From positions 350,249-414,248 of the forward strand of contig NZ_JNXG01000017.1 of the NCBI RefSeq assembly GCF_000717025.1: a DNA stretch of 64,000 nt, written 5' to 3'. Numbering within the stretch: position 1 is the first letter of the stretch; each line of letters begins with the position of its first letter. The stretch is from Streptomyces atroolivaceus. Lineage in GTDB: Bacteria; Actinomycetota; Actinomycetes; Streptomycetales; Streptomycetaceae. This document shows positions 10,842 to 17,969 of this stretch, piece by piece. Both the position numbers and the translations under genes were made by a program. The notes beneath the pieces were generated by a model that worked only from the letters and a program-made list of their open reading frames with translations, was not told the DNA's origin and searched no databases.

Positions 10842-10879
10842 CACTCGTACGTCCATCCCTTGACGCCGAAGTACGAGTG
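10842..10879. promoter_or_regulatory. Inverted repeat CACTCGTAC ... GTACGAGTG
   Basis: Perfect 9-bp arms (10842-10850 and 10871-10879) with a 20-nt spacer end three bases before the GGAGG of the next gene. It could be a leader hairpin that hides or exposes the ribosome-binding site, or a split operator. Confidence 0.5.
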
Positions 10880-10896
10880 ACGGAGGTGGCAGTGCA

Positions 10897-11511
10897 ATGG
10901 CCGGTTTCCGGAGTCTTGCGAGACAGGTCCGCGATCCGCGGGGCGATCTGGCTCTGCGGCGGTACTCGCTGCGCAAGTGCCTGGAACGATTCGCCCCCTA
11001 TGGTCACCGGGCGACCTGGGATCATCTGTGCGCCCGGCACGGGATCGAGCCCGAGGACAGGGCCCCCGAACCGGTGCGCCTGATGCGCGCGCTGGAGGAA
11101 CTGGAGGAGGCGCGGGCCGTGTGGCTCGCGTACGAGGCGGGCTTCGCCGAACGGCGGCGCCGCGAGAAACACGACGGGCTGCGGCGGCCCGGCGCATTCG
11201 ACGACTGGCACCGGCGGACCTGGGGCGGCTACGGGATCGCCCACTGCGAGGATCCGGAGGTCCACCCCGGCGCACCCCTGGCCGAGGTCCTGGGGCGGCT
11301 GATCGCGGCCCTGGGCACGAAACCCGGCGCCGCCTGCCCGGTGTGCGCGGGGACCGGGATCATCTGGCGGCAGGACCTGGACCGCGAACCGTGGTCCGGT
11401 CCGGTCTGCACGGCGTGCGGCATCGTGGTCCCCCGGCCCGTCCTGACGGCGGGCGCGCTGGCCAGGGCCAGGGGAGCACGGACGAGGGACCTGACGGCGT
11501 CGGCCGCCTGA
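10897..11511 (+). CDS. Hypothetical protein with C-terminal zinc ribbon-like motif
   Basis: I do not recognise a named family. The 204-residue protein has a charged helical N-terminal half (residues 1-95, rich in Arg, Glu, Leu; LMRALEELEEARAVWLAYEAG) and a C-terminal part with CPVCAGTG and, 26 residues on, CTACG, a spacing like a small zinc ribbon. It has no signal peptide or membrane segment, so it is probably cytoplasmic. ATG 10897 is supported by GGAGG at 10882-10886. It stands alone, divergent from the penicillin acylase gene. The 9-bp inverted repeat immediately upstream suggests leader control. Codon use is normal for the genome. Confidence 0.7.
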   Translation: MAGFRSLARQVRDPRGDLALRRYSLRKCLERFAPYGHRATWDHLCARHGIEPEDRAPEPVRLMRALEELEEARAVWLAYEAGFAERRRREKHDGLRRPGAFDDWHRRTWGGYGIAHCEDPEVHPGAPLAEVLGRLIAALGTKPGAACPVCAGTGIIWRQDLDREPWSGPVCTACGIVVPRPVLTAGALARARGARTRDLTASAA

Positions 11512-11553
11512 GGCGGACGTGACATCTGGGGACCCGCCGGAGCGGGAGCGCGT

Positions 11554-12027
11554 TCAGGAACGCCTGGCCGCGCCCCGCTCGGGCATGAGCCGCGAACCGG
11601 CCATCCGGTCACCGATGACGTCGTCAGGGTTGGACAGCACGCAGGTCTCCAGCGACAGGCAGCCGCAGCCGATGCAGTCGGTGAGATGGTCACGCAGCCG
11701 TCCCAGCTGCTTGATCCGCTCGTCGAGTTCCGAGCGCCACGCCCGGGAGAGCCGGGCCCAGTCCTCGTGGGTCGGCGTGCGCTCCTCCGGCAGCTCGGCG
11801 AGCGCGTCCCGGATCGTGGCGAGCGGGATACCCACGCGCTGGGCGGCGCGTACGAACGCGACCCGGCGCAGCGCGTCCCTGGTGTAGCGGCGCTGATTGC
11901 CACTCGTGCGACTGCTGCTGATCAGGCCCTTGGACTCGTAGAAGTGCAGGGCGGACACCGCGGCGCCGCTACGGGCGGAGAGCTGGCCGACGGTGAGTTC
12001 TTGGCATGACTGCGGGATCTGTGGCAC
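11554..12027 (-). CDS. soxR: Redox-sensing MerR family regulator SoxR
   Basis: The 157-residue product has the MerR winged helix (LTVGQLSARSGAAVSALHFY), the dimerisation helix, and the [2Fe-2S] cluster motif CIGCGCLSLETC, exactly the C-x2-C-x-C-x5-C of Streptomyces SoxR. In Streptomyces SoxR responds to redox-active antibiotics such as actinorhodin and activates oxidoreductase, monooxygenase and ABC transporter genes, rather than soxS. The GTG at 12027 (VPQIPQ) matches the usual start of the family; no well-spaced Shine-Dalgarno precedes it, so the mRNA may be leaderless. The longer upstream frame has no homology. I found no canonical SoxR box in the window, so its targets are elsewhere. Confidence 0.93.
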   Translation of the reverse strand: MPQIPQSCQELTVGQLSARSGAAVSALHFYESKGLISSSRTSGNQRRYTRDALRRVAFVRAAQRVGIPLATIRDALAELPEERTPTHEDWARLSRAWRSELDERIKQLGRLRDHLTDCIGCGCLSLETCVLSNPDDVIGDRMAGSRLMPERGAARRS

Positions 12028-12120
12028 TCCTCGAACCCTAATGGGCGCACCTCCGCCTCCGCCCCCGCTTCGAAAACCCGGCCGGTCCGTCGTTGACAGG
12101 GAGGCGCGCCCCAACCATGC

Positions 12121-12136
12121 TGAGCAAGCGCTTAGA
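12121..12136. promoter_or_regulatory. TetR operator copy 1, TGAGCAAGCGCTTAGA, at MaoC gene
   Basis: This 16-bp sequence with an AAGCGCTT palindromic core lies 48 bp upstream of the MaoC start. The identical 16 bp occurs at 13428-13443 in front of the TetR gene, so this is the likely operator of that TetR protein. Confidence 0.75.
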
Positions 12137-12184
12137 CACCGCCCGGGGAGGGCGACCGACAGCCGGAAGGCAGGGACCAGGAAC

Positions 12185-12646
12185 ATGGCAGAGCCGAAGA
12201 TCTTCACGTCCGCGCAGGAGCTGCGGGACGCCGTGGGCGAGGAGCTCGGGCACAGCGACTGGCTGGAGGTCGACCAGAAGAGGATCGACCTGTTCGCCGA
12301 GGCCACGGGCGACCACCAGTGGATCCATGTGGACCCGGAGCGCTCGGCGACCGGCCCCTTCGGGACGACGATCGCGCACGGCTACCTCACGCTGTCGCTG
12401 CTGCCGGTGCTCGTGCCGCAGATCCTGCGGGTCGAGGGCGCCAAGATGGGCATCAACTACGGCACCAACAAGGTCCGCTTCCCCTCGACCGTCCCGGTGG
12501 GCTCACGGCTGCGTGCCACCGCCGTGCTCAAGAGCGTCGAGGAGGCGGGCGGCGGCGTACAGGTGACCGCCCTCGTCACGGTCGAGCGCGAGGGCGGCGA
12601 CAAGCCGGCCTGCGTCGCCGAGTCGGTGTCGCGCTACTACTTCTGA
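12185..12646 (+). CDS. MaoC family (R)-specific enoyl-CoA hydratase
   Basis: The 153-residue protein is a single hotdog fold. The hydratase 2 signature is visible as FAEATGDHQWIHVDPERS followed by FGTTIAHGYLTLSL, giving the catalytic Asp and His. The family hydrates trans-2-enoyl-CoA to (R)-3-hydroxyacyl-CoA. Related proteins (NodN-type dehydratases) are common in actinomycetes and are often controlled by a TetR regulator next to them. ATG 12185 is chosen since the homology begins there; upstream, AGGGACCAGGA gives a weak ribosome-binding site. It is divergent from soxR and convergent with the TetR gene that shares its operator. Confidence 0.9.
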   Translation: MAEPKIFTSAQELRDAVGEELGHSDWLEVDQKRIDLFAEATGDHQWIHVDPERSATGPFGTTIAHGYLTLSLLPVLVPQILRVEGAKMGINYGTNKVRFPSTVPVGSRLRATAVLKSVEEAGGGVQVTALVTVEREGGDKPACVAESVSRYYF

Positions 12647-12755
12647 GCCGCGCCGCGGCTTCCGGTCGGTGCGGAGTCCGCCGGGCCCTGCGCACGCCGC
12701 GTCCGCCCGGTCCCGTCCGGGGGGCGTGGCCCGCTCGCCGCCGCGGGCGCGGTCG

Positions 12756-13379
12756 TCACTTCCGGGCGCCCACCATGCGCAGGACGAGGTCGGCGTAGAG
12801 GGTGCCGACCTCCTCCGGCGTCCGGCTGCCCTGTGCGTTGAACCAGCGCGCCACGTCGATGCAGAGGGACAGCACGGCGAGCGTGGTGCCCGGAACGTCC
12901 GGGACGTCGAACTCACCCGCCCGGACACCGTCGCCGATGATCCGGCGCACCACGGCGTCGGTCCGCCTCCGCAGGGCGACGATCTCCACGCGGTGCTCGT
13001 CGCCGAGGGCCTCCAGCTCGTACTGCACGACCCGGGCCGTGGTGTGCCGCTCGGCGTGCCAGCTGACGAAGGACCGGACCGCGTCGGCGAGCCGCTCGGC
13101 CGCCGTGCCGTCCCTGCCGGCCGCCGTCTCCAGGAGGAGCAGGGCCCGGTCGTGGCCGATCCTGCTGATCCTGTGGAGCAGCTCTTCCTTCGTCTTGTAG
13201 TGGATGTAGAGCGCGGCCGGGCTCATACCGGCCCGTCCGGCGATGTCCCGGGTGGTGGTCGCGTGGTAGCCGCGCTCGGCGAAGGCCTCGACGGCCGCGA
13301 CGAGCAGCCGCCTCGCCGCCTCGGGCGTGACCTCACCCCACGGCGTGCTGTCGCCGTCGGTCTCCTCCGCCGTGCTCAT
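12756..13379 (-). CDS. TetR family regulator, likely repressor of the MaoC gene and itself
   Basis: A TetR helix-turn-helix is clear at the N-terminus (AFAERGYHATTTRDIAGRAGMSPAALYIHYKTKEELL). The C-terminal ligand domain (residues 85-205) resembles those of regulators near acyl-CoA genes. The promoter region upstream carries TGAGCAAGCGCTTAGA, identical to a site at the convergent MaoC gene, which ties this protein to both. A GTG at 13385 is an alternative start with the same AAGGGG ribosome-binding site at closer spacing. The ligand is unknown; an acyl-CoA is inferred. Confidence 0.88.
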   Translation of the reverse strand: MSTAEETDGDSTPWGEVTPEAARRLLVAAVEAFAERGYHATTTRDIAGRAGMSPAALYIHYKTKEELLHRISRIGHDRALLLLETAAGRDGTAAERLADAVRSFVSWHAERHTTARVVQYELEALGDEHRVEIVALRRRTDAVVRRIIGDGVRAGEFDVPDVPGTTLAVLSLCIDVARWFNAQGSRTPEEVGTLYADLVLRMVGARK

Positions 13380-13427
13380 CGCCACGTGCCCCTTTCCGCT
13401 GGCAGGACGAACACCATACCGCGAACC

Positions 13428-13443
13428 TGAGCAAGCGCTTAGA
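13428..13443. promoter_or_regulatory. TetR operator copy 2, TGAGCAAGCGCTTAGA, at TetR gene
   Basis: This is an exact 16-bp copy of the site at 12121-12136, placed 49 bp upstream of the TetR start. It supports autorepression and co-regulation with MaoC. Confidence 0.75.
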
Positions 13444-13463
13444 GCGCTCGGGAGGTGAGATCG

Positions 13464-13754
13464 TCAGAGCTTCTGGAAGGGATCGTGCTCGGCGAGGATC
13501 TTCTCCAGCCTGGCCTGGTCCACCCGGCTGACGATCTGCCCCGCCTCCTGCCGGTCCCTGATGACCTTGGCGAGGGTGAAGCAGGAGGTGACGAGATAGA
13601 GGACGCCGATGGCGAGGAAGGCCCGCACCCAGGCGTCGGCGTCGAGGAAGAAGATGCCGAGGGCCACCGCGCCCATCGCCACCCCGAAGGAGAGGACGGC
13701 CTGTCCGTAGAAGGCGGCGGTGTTCTGCTGCTTGACCGATGTTGTCTCACTCAT
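13464..13754 (-). CDS. YiaA/YiaB family small inner-membrane protein
   Basis: The 96-residue product has two membrane helices (about residues 20-38, FGVAMGAVALGIFFL, and 44-62, VRAFLAIGVLYLVTSCFTL) separated by a short DADAW turn, then a cytoplasmic tail KVIRDRQEAGQIVSRVDQ. This is the YiaAB two-helix domain. Function is unknown; the family is widespread. ATG 13754 (MSETTSV) is chosen over the ATG four codons upstream because the family starts there. It is upstream of the TetR gene on the same strand, but a 79-bp gap with the operator separates them, so it is probably its own unit. Confidence 0.85.
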   Translation of the reverse strand: MSETTSVKQQNTAAFYGQAVLSFGVAMGAVALGIFFLDADAWVRAFLAIGVLYLVTSCFTLAKVIRDRQEAGQIVSRVDQARLEKILAEHDPFQKL

Positions 13755-14138
13755 GTCGCACAGCATCCGGCGCGGTCGCGTACGCCGGTATCCGTCGGCG
13801 TACTCACCCGGTACTCAGACGGCGGTGCGGTCAGGGCACGGGACACAGCGGCGCGTCCGCCGAACTCCAGTGCGGCGCCGTCGAAGAACTCCCCGGCCTC
13901 CTCCGCCGCCAGGGGTCCCCGGCGGGTGCCGGCGGGGACCTCGCCCGAGTCGTCGCGCCCGGGACCGAACCCCCATGCCGGCCCGCCGGCCGCGAGCGCC
14001 AGGACGGGCGCTCCCGCGGTTGCCTTGCTCCCTCGACGCCCCCGTGGCCTCTCCCCCGCCGTGCCGGCCGAGGACGCCATCGGAGCGGGAACGCTCCGGT
14101 GCCGCCTCCCCCGGCGGGCGGAGTCCGCCGGGAGGGTG
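13755..14138. other. Intergenic region
   Basis: This 384-bp region lies between the YiaAB gene and the acyl-CoA dehydrogenase gene. Overlapping open frames exist on both strands, including a 109-residue Ala/Gly/Arg-rich one on the minus strand (13751-14080), but none is convincing. The right end holds a hairpin terminator. Confidence 0.45.
14105..14135 (-). terminator. Hairpin terminator after acyl-CoA dehydrogenase
   Basis: CTCCCCCGGCGG and CCGCCGGGAGG form a GC-rich stem with a short loop (GCGGAGT) beginning four bases past the stop codon of the minus-strand gene. Confidence 0.7.
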
Positions 14139-15326
14139 CTAGAAGGCGGAGACTCCCGTCAGTGCGCGGCCGATGATCAGCTTCTGGATCTGGCTGGTGC
14201 CCTCGTACAGGGTCATCACCCGGGCGTCCCTGACCAGCTTGCCGACGGGGTACTCGTCGATGTAGCCGTAGCCGCCGAACACCTGCAGGGCGTTGTTCGC
14301 GGCACGGACCGCGGCCTCGGAGGCGAAGAGCTTCGCCGTCGACGCGGCGGTGGCGAAGTCCTGTCCGCGGTCGATGAGATCGGCGACGCGCCAGGTCAGC
14401 ATGCGGGCGGCGTCGACGTCCACGGAGATGTCGCTGATGAGTTCCTGGACGAGCTGGTAGCCCGCGATGGACTTGCCGAACTGCTCACGCTCGCCCGCGT
14501 AGCGCACGGCGGCGTCCAGCGCGGCCTGCGCGATGCCGACGCAGCCGGCCGCGACCGACATCCGGCCCTTGGCCAGGGCGGACATGGCGATGGAGAAGCC
14601 CTTGCCTTCCGGGCCCATGAGGGTGGAGGCGGGGACCCGGACGTCCTCCAGCACCAGTTCGGCCGTGGCCTGGCCGCGCAGCCCCAGCTTGCCGTGGACG
14701 GTGCGCCGGGTCAGGCCGGGGGCGTCGGCGGGTACCAGGAAGGCGGAGACGCCCCGGTGACCCGGGGTGTCGTTCGTGCGGGCGAACAGCAGGACCACAT
14801 CGGCCCAGGTTCCGTTGGTGATGAACATCTTGGAGCCGTTGATGACGTAGTCTCCCCCACTCTCGGCTCCGCTCGAGCGGGAGGTGCCCCCACCGTCCCG
14901 CACGGCCCTGGTGGTCAGGTTTCCGGCGTCGGAGCCGGTACCCGGCTCGGTGAGGCCGAAGCAGCCGACGGCCTCGCCCGCGGTGAGGTCCGGCAGCCAC
15001 TGCCGCTTCTGCTCCTCGCTCCCCCAGGACGCGATCGTCTTGGCGACCAGGCCGAGCGAGACGGACACGATGCCCCGCACCGAGGAGTCGCCGCGGCCGA
15101 GCTCCTCGGTCACCAGGCAGTACGCGAGGTGGTCCCCGCCGGATCCGCCGTACTCCTCCGGGATCGTCAGCCCGAGGAACCCGAGGGCACCCAGCTTCTT
15201 CACGATCGACTTGTCGACACTCTCGGCACGGTCCCACTCGACCACGTGCGGGGTGATCTCCCGCGCGACGAAGTCCTCGGCGAGCTGCCGGACGGCGTCC
15301 TGCTCCTCGCTCAGCTCCAGGTTCAT
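14139..15326 (-). CDS. Acyl-CoA dehydrogenase with repeat-derived insertion
   Basis: The 395-residue enzyme has all three acyl-CoA dehydrogenase domains: the N-terminal helical domain, GCFGLTEPGTGSDAGNL in the middle domain, and the C-terminal part with QVFGGYGYIDEYPVGKLVRD and the catalytic glutamate in VMTLYEGTSQIQKL. That glutamate position matches short-chain/branched-chain types. Between AVRDG and DYVINGSK there are about 12 extra residues (GGTSRSSGAESG) encoded by a palindromic element, where homologues normally have only two or three. The gene is divergent from a TetR gene with a shared near-palindrome between them. ATG 15326 starts the homology; a GTG at 15341 also exists. Confidence 0.92.
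   Translation of the reverse strand: MNLELSEEQDAVRQLAEDFVAREITPHVVEWDRAESVDKSIVKKLGALGFLGLTIPEEYGGSGGDHLAYCLVTEELGRGDSSVRGIVSVSLGLVAKTIASWGSEEQKRQWLPDLTAGEAVGCFGLTEPGTGSDAGNLTTRAVRDGGGTSRSSGAESGGDYVINGSKMFITNGTWADVVLLFARTNDTPGHRGVSAFLVPADAPGLTRRTVHGKLGLRGQATAELVLEDVRVPASTLMGPEGKGFSIAMSALAKGRMSVAAGCVGIAQAALDAAVRYAGEREQFGKSIAGYQLVQELISDISVDVDAARMLTWRVADLIDRGQDFATAASTAKLFASEAAVRAANNALQVFGGYGYIDEYPVGKLVRDARVMTLYEGTSQIQKLIIGRALTGVSAF
14851..14892. repeat. Palindromic repeat element inserted in-frame in a coding region
   Basis: The roughly 40-bp segment has a perfect central 12-bp palindrome CCGCTCGAGCGG (14869-14880), flanked by outward arms CTCCCCCAC and GTGCCCCCA that pair imperfectly. From memory, elements like this (CTCCCCCACTCTCGGCT and so on) recur in Streptomyces genomes, mostly between genes. 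Here it adds about 12 codons without breaking the frame. Confidence 0.65.
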
Positions 15327-15346
15327 CCTGCGACACCCCACTTTTA

Positions 15347-15361
15347 ATTAGCACTGCTAGT
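15347..15361. promoter_or_regulatory. Candidate TetR operator, ATTAGCACTGCTAGT
   Basis: Arms ATTAGCA and TGCTAGT match as an inverted repeat at 6 of 7 positions. The site is between the divergent acyl-CoA dehydrogenase and TetR genes and abuts the expected -35 region of the TetR promoter. A 12-of-15 match lies upstream of the aldehyde dehydrogenase gene at 20551-20565. Confidence 0.65.
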
Positions 15362-15378
15362 TTTCCGCTTGCAGGCCC

Positions 15379-15384
15379 TACTAT
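15379..15384 (+). promoter_or_regulatory. Candidate -10 box TACTAT, leaderless TetR transcript
   Basis: TACTAT lies 7 bp before the ATG at 15392. A transcript would start at or next to the A of that ATG, fitting the lack of a ribosome-binding site. Confidence 0.45.
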
Positions 15385-15391
15385 GTGCCGC

Positions 15392-16066
15392 ATGGCCCGA
15401 CCGCGCAAGCCCCTCCTCAGCAGAGACCGCATCGTCGAGGCGGCGGGCGTGCTCGTCGACGCCGAAGGGCTGGCCGCCGTCTCCACCCGCCGCCTCGCCG
15501 CCGAGCTGGGGGTGAGCGGACCCTCGCTCTACAACCACTTCCGGAACAAGGACGAGATTCTCGACGCGGTCGCCGACGCCGTGTCCGCACAGGTCGACCT
15601 GTCGATGTTCGAGGAGGCCGACCCGCGCGACTGGCCCGCCGCCCTGCACGACTGGGCCGTCTCCTACCGCGCGGCGCTCGCCGCGCACCCGCACATCGTG
15701 CCCGTGCTGGCCCAGGGGCCCGGCCGGCGTCCGGCCGGCCTGCGCGTCGCCGACGCGGTCTTCGGCGCCATGGTCCGGGCCGGCTGGCCCCCCGCCCAGG
15801 CCACCTACATCGGCGCACTGATGCGCTACTTCATCACCGGGTCGGCGCTCGGTTCCTTCGCCCGCGGCTTCGTCGACGACGAGACGGCGTACGACCCCGC
15901 CGACTACCCCCACCTCGGCCAGGCCCACCTGCTGGCCGACCGTCGGCAGCAGGTCGACGAGGGGGCCTTCGAGACCGGGCTGCGCGCCCTGCTGGACGGC
16001 CTCACGCTCCAGTACGAGCAGACGGTCACCGGACGCACGGTTCGGCCCGCGCCGAACGGTGCCTGA
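15392..16066 (+). CDS. TetR family regulator (TetR_C_1-like)
   Basis: The product (224 residues from ATG 15392) begins MARPRKPLLSRDRIVEAAG and has the helix-turn-helix RRLAAELGVSGPSLYNHFRNKDEIL. The C-terminal domain (residues 75-205) resembles the TetR_C_1 class. It diverges from an acyl-CoA dehydrogenase gene with a near-palindromic operator between, and the same operator type recurs at the aldehyde/alcohol dehydrogenase operon 5 kb away; regulation of both is inferred. ATG 15383 (MCRM) is an alternative start, but TACTAT upstream looks like a -10 box overlapping it. ArsR and EamA genes follow at 14 and 10 bp, so the three may be one operon. Confidence 0.88.
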   Translation: MARPRKPLLSRDRIVEAAGVLVDAEGLAAVSTRRLAAELGVSGPSLYNHFRNKDEILDAVADAVSAQVDLSMFEEADPRDWPAALHDWAVSYRAALAAHPHIVPVLAQGPGRRPAGLRVADAVFGAMVRAGWPPAQATYIGALMRYFITGSALGSFARGFVDDETAYDPADYPHLGQAHLLADRRQQVDEGAFETGLRALLDGLTLQYEQTVTGRTVRPAPNGA

Positions 16067-16080
16067 CGCATCCTGGACGC

Positions 16081-16839
16081 ATGGCCCGTACGACACCCCG
16101 TGACCCGGCCGCGCCCCGGCTCGCCGCGCTGGCGGCCCTGCTCGCCGACGAGACCCGCGCCTCCTTCTGCCTGGCCCTGCTCGACGGCAGGGCGTGGACG
16201 GCGGGTGAGCTGGCTCGCGCCGCCGGAGTCGCCGCCTCGACGGCCAGTGAGCATCTGGACAGGCTGGTCGAGGGCGGGCTGCTGGCCGAGGAGCGCCAGG
16301 GCCGCCACCGCTATCTGCGGCTGGCCGACGGGCGGATCGCCCAGCTGGTCGAGGAGCTGGCCGCGCACGCCCACCCCGGCGCCCCGGTACCGCCGCGAAC
16401 CCTGCGCGAGTCGAGCCTCCACCACGCACTGGCCCGTGGGCGCACCTGCTACGACCATCTCGCCGGGCGGCTCGGCATCCGGATCACCGACGCGATGACC
16501 GAGCGCGGGCTCCTGCGGCAGGACACCGGTTTCGCGCTGACCGACGCAGGCCTGGAATGGTTCGGCGCGCTGGGTGTCCCCCTCGACACCGCCTCGCGGA
16601 GACCCCTGGCGCGGGGCTGCCTGGACTGGACCGAGCGGCGGCCGCATCTGGCGGGCACCTCGGGCGCCGCCCTGTGCCGCCACGTGCTGGACGCCGGATG
16701 GTGCGAACGGGTCGGGACGGGCAGAGCGGTCCGGACGACCTCCGCCGGACTGCGGGCCCTGTCCGAGCACCTGGGCATCGAGCCCGCGACCGTCGACACG
16801 GCCGGCGGTTCGGCGGGACCCGAAGGGTCCGCGGCCTAA
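16081..16839 (+). CDS. ArsR-type winged-helix regulator
   Basis: The first 95 residues form an ArsR/SmtB winged helix (LAALLADETRASFCLALLDG, AGVAASTASEHLDRLVEGGLL, the QGRHRYLRL wing). No ArsR metal-site cysteine motif is present, so metal sensing is not expected. The second half (residues 100-252) carries no domain I can name; it holds three scattered cysteines (RTCYDH, GCLDW, ALCRHV). Proteins of this length and layout in Streptomyces are usually annotated simply as helix-turn-helix regulators. The start ATG is 14 bp after the TetR stop, and an EamA transporter gene begins 10 bp after its own stop, so it may control that exporter. Confidence 0.82.
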   Translation: MARTTPRDPAAPRLAALAALLADETRASFCLALLDGRAWTAGELARAAGVAASTASEHLDRLVEGGLLAEERQGRHRYLRLADGRIAQLVEELAAHAHPGAPVPPRTLRESSLHHALARGRTCYDHLAGRLGIRITDAMTERGLLRQDTGFALTDAGLEWFGALGVPLDTASRRPLARGCLDWTERRPHLAGTSGAALCRHVLDAGWCERVGTGRAVRTTSAGLRALSEHLGIEPATVDTAGGSAGPEGSAA

Positions 16840-16849
16840 CGTCGTGGCC

Positions 16850-17818
16850 ATGACGACGACACCGACAGCGCACGACACAGCGCCGGCCGCATCCGGAGGC
16901 GGCTGGCGCGCTCCCGCCGCCGCGGGCACCACGGTCATCCTGTGGGCCTCCGCATTCGTCTCCATCCGCAGCGCGGGCGAGGCGTACTCTCCCGGGGCGC
17001 TGGCGCTGGGCCGCCTCCTCGCGGGCACCCTGACGCTCGGCGCGATCCTGCTCGTGCGTCGCGAGGGGCTGCCCTCCCGGGCCGCGTGGCCGGGCGTCAT
17101 CGGGTCCGGGCTCCTCTGGTTCGGGCTCTACATGGTCGTGCTCAACTGGGGTGAGCAGCAGGTCGACGCGGGAACGGCGGCCATGATCGTCAATGTCGGG
17201 CCGATCCTCATGGCGCTGCTGGGTGCCTGGCTGCTCGGGGAAGGGCTGCCGCGCCGGCTCCTGACGGGCATGGCGGTCTCGTTCGCGGGCGCCGTCGTCG
17301 TCGGTCTCTCCATGTCGGGCCACGGAAGTTCCTCGGTGCTCGGTGTGCTCCTGTGCCTGCTGGCCGCACTGGCGTACGCCGGTGGGGTGGTCATCCAGAA
17401 GCCCGCCCTGCGGCACGGATCCCCGCTCCAGATCACCACGTTCGGCTGTCTCATCGGCACGGTCGCCTGCCTGCCGTTCACCGGCGTGCTGGTCTCCGAG
17501 GCGGCCGACGCTCCCGTTTCCGCCACCCTGAACATGATCTATCTCGGTGTGTTCCCCACGGCCCTGGCCTTCACCACCTGGGCCTACGCGCTGGCCCGGA
17601 CCACCGCGGGCCGGATGGGAGCGACGACGTACGCGGTCCCCGCGGTGGTGGTGCTGATGTCCTGGCTGCTGCTCGACGAGGTGCCGGCGCCGCTCACCGT
17701 CGTGGGCGGGCTGATCTGCCTGGCCGGGGTCGCGGTCTCGCGGACCCGCGCCCGGAGCCGTGGCGCGGTCGACGGCCCGGCGGTGGCGGCGGACCCGCCC
17801 GAGGGAGGCCTCCGGTGA
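16850..17818 (+). CDS. EamA/DMT family membrane transporter
   Basis: The 322-residue protein has ten predicted membrane helices in two EamA repeats (first from TTVILWASAFVSIRSAGEAYSPG, second from LCLLAALAYAGGVVIQKPAL), with a cytoplasmic Arg-rich tail (SRTRARSRGAVDG). Drug/metabolite transporters of this type export amino acids, nucleosides or small toxic compounds; the substrate is unknown. It follows an ArsR-type regulator by 10 bp. A 12-bp stem terminator lies after it. ATG 16850 is the first start that puts the first helix at the normal distance; the earlier open frame overlaps the regulator gene. Confidence 0.88.
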   Translation: MTTTPTAHDTAPAASGGGWRAPAAAGTTVILWASAFVSIRSAGEAYSPGALALGRLLAGTLTLGAILLVRREGLPSRAAWPGVIGSGLLWFGLYMVVLNWGEQQVDAGTAAMIVNVGPILMALLGAWLLGEGLPRRLLTGMAVSFAGAVVVGLSMSGHGSSSVLGVLLCLLAALAYAGGVVIQKPALRHGSPLQITTFGCLIGTVACLPFTGVLVSEAADAPVSATLNMIYLGVFPTALAFTTWAYALARTTAGRMGATTYAVPAVVVLMSWLLLDEVPAPLTVVGGLICLAGVAVSRTRARSRGAVDGPAVAADPPEGGLR

Positions 17819-17927
17819 ATCCCGCCCGGCCCTGAGCAGCGCGCGTCCGCACCGCTGCCGTACCGGGCGCCTGGGTGCCGGCCCGCCTCCCGGCGCCGGT
17901 CCGGGGCGGGGCCGCTGCGGCCGGGTG

Positions 17928-17954
17928 GCGGGGCCGTGCCCCGCACGGCCCCGC
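17928..17954. terminator. Hairpin terminator between EamA and alcohol dehydrogenase genes
   Basis: A perfect 12-bp stem (GCGGGGCCGTGC and GCACGGCCCCGC) with a CCC loop lies between convergent genes and just past the minus-strand stop. Confidence 0.8.
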
Positions 17955-17969
17955 ACCTGCGCGCCGGCC

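Noticed and set aside
12028..12184. Search for a SoxR box in the soxR-MaoC interval
   Set aside because: No CCTCAAG/CTTGAGG-type inverted repeat is present; only the TetR-type operator was found.
13751..14080. 109-residue minus-strand frame between the YiaAB and acyl-CoA dehydrogenase genes
   Set aside because: Ala/Gly/Arg-rich with no homology that I recognise, no ribosome-binding site, and it overlaps the YiaAB start; left as intergenic.
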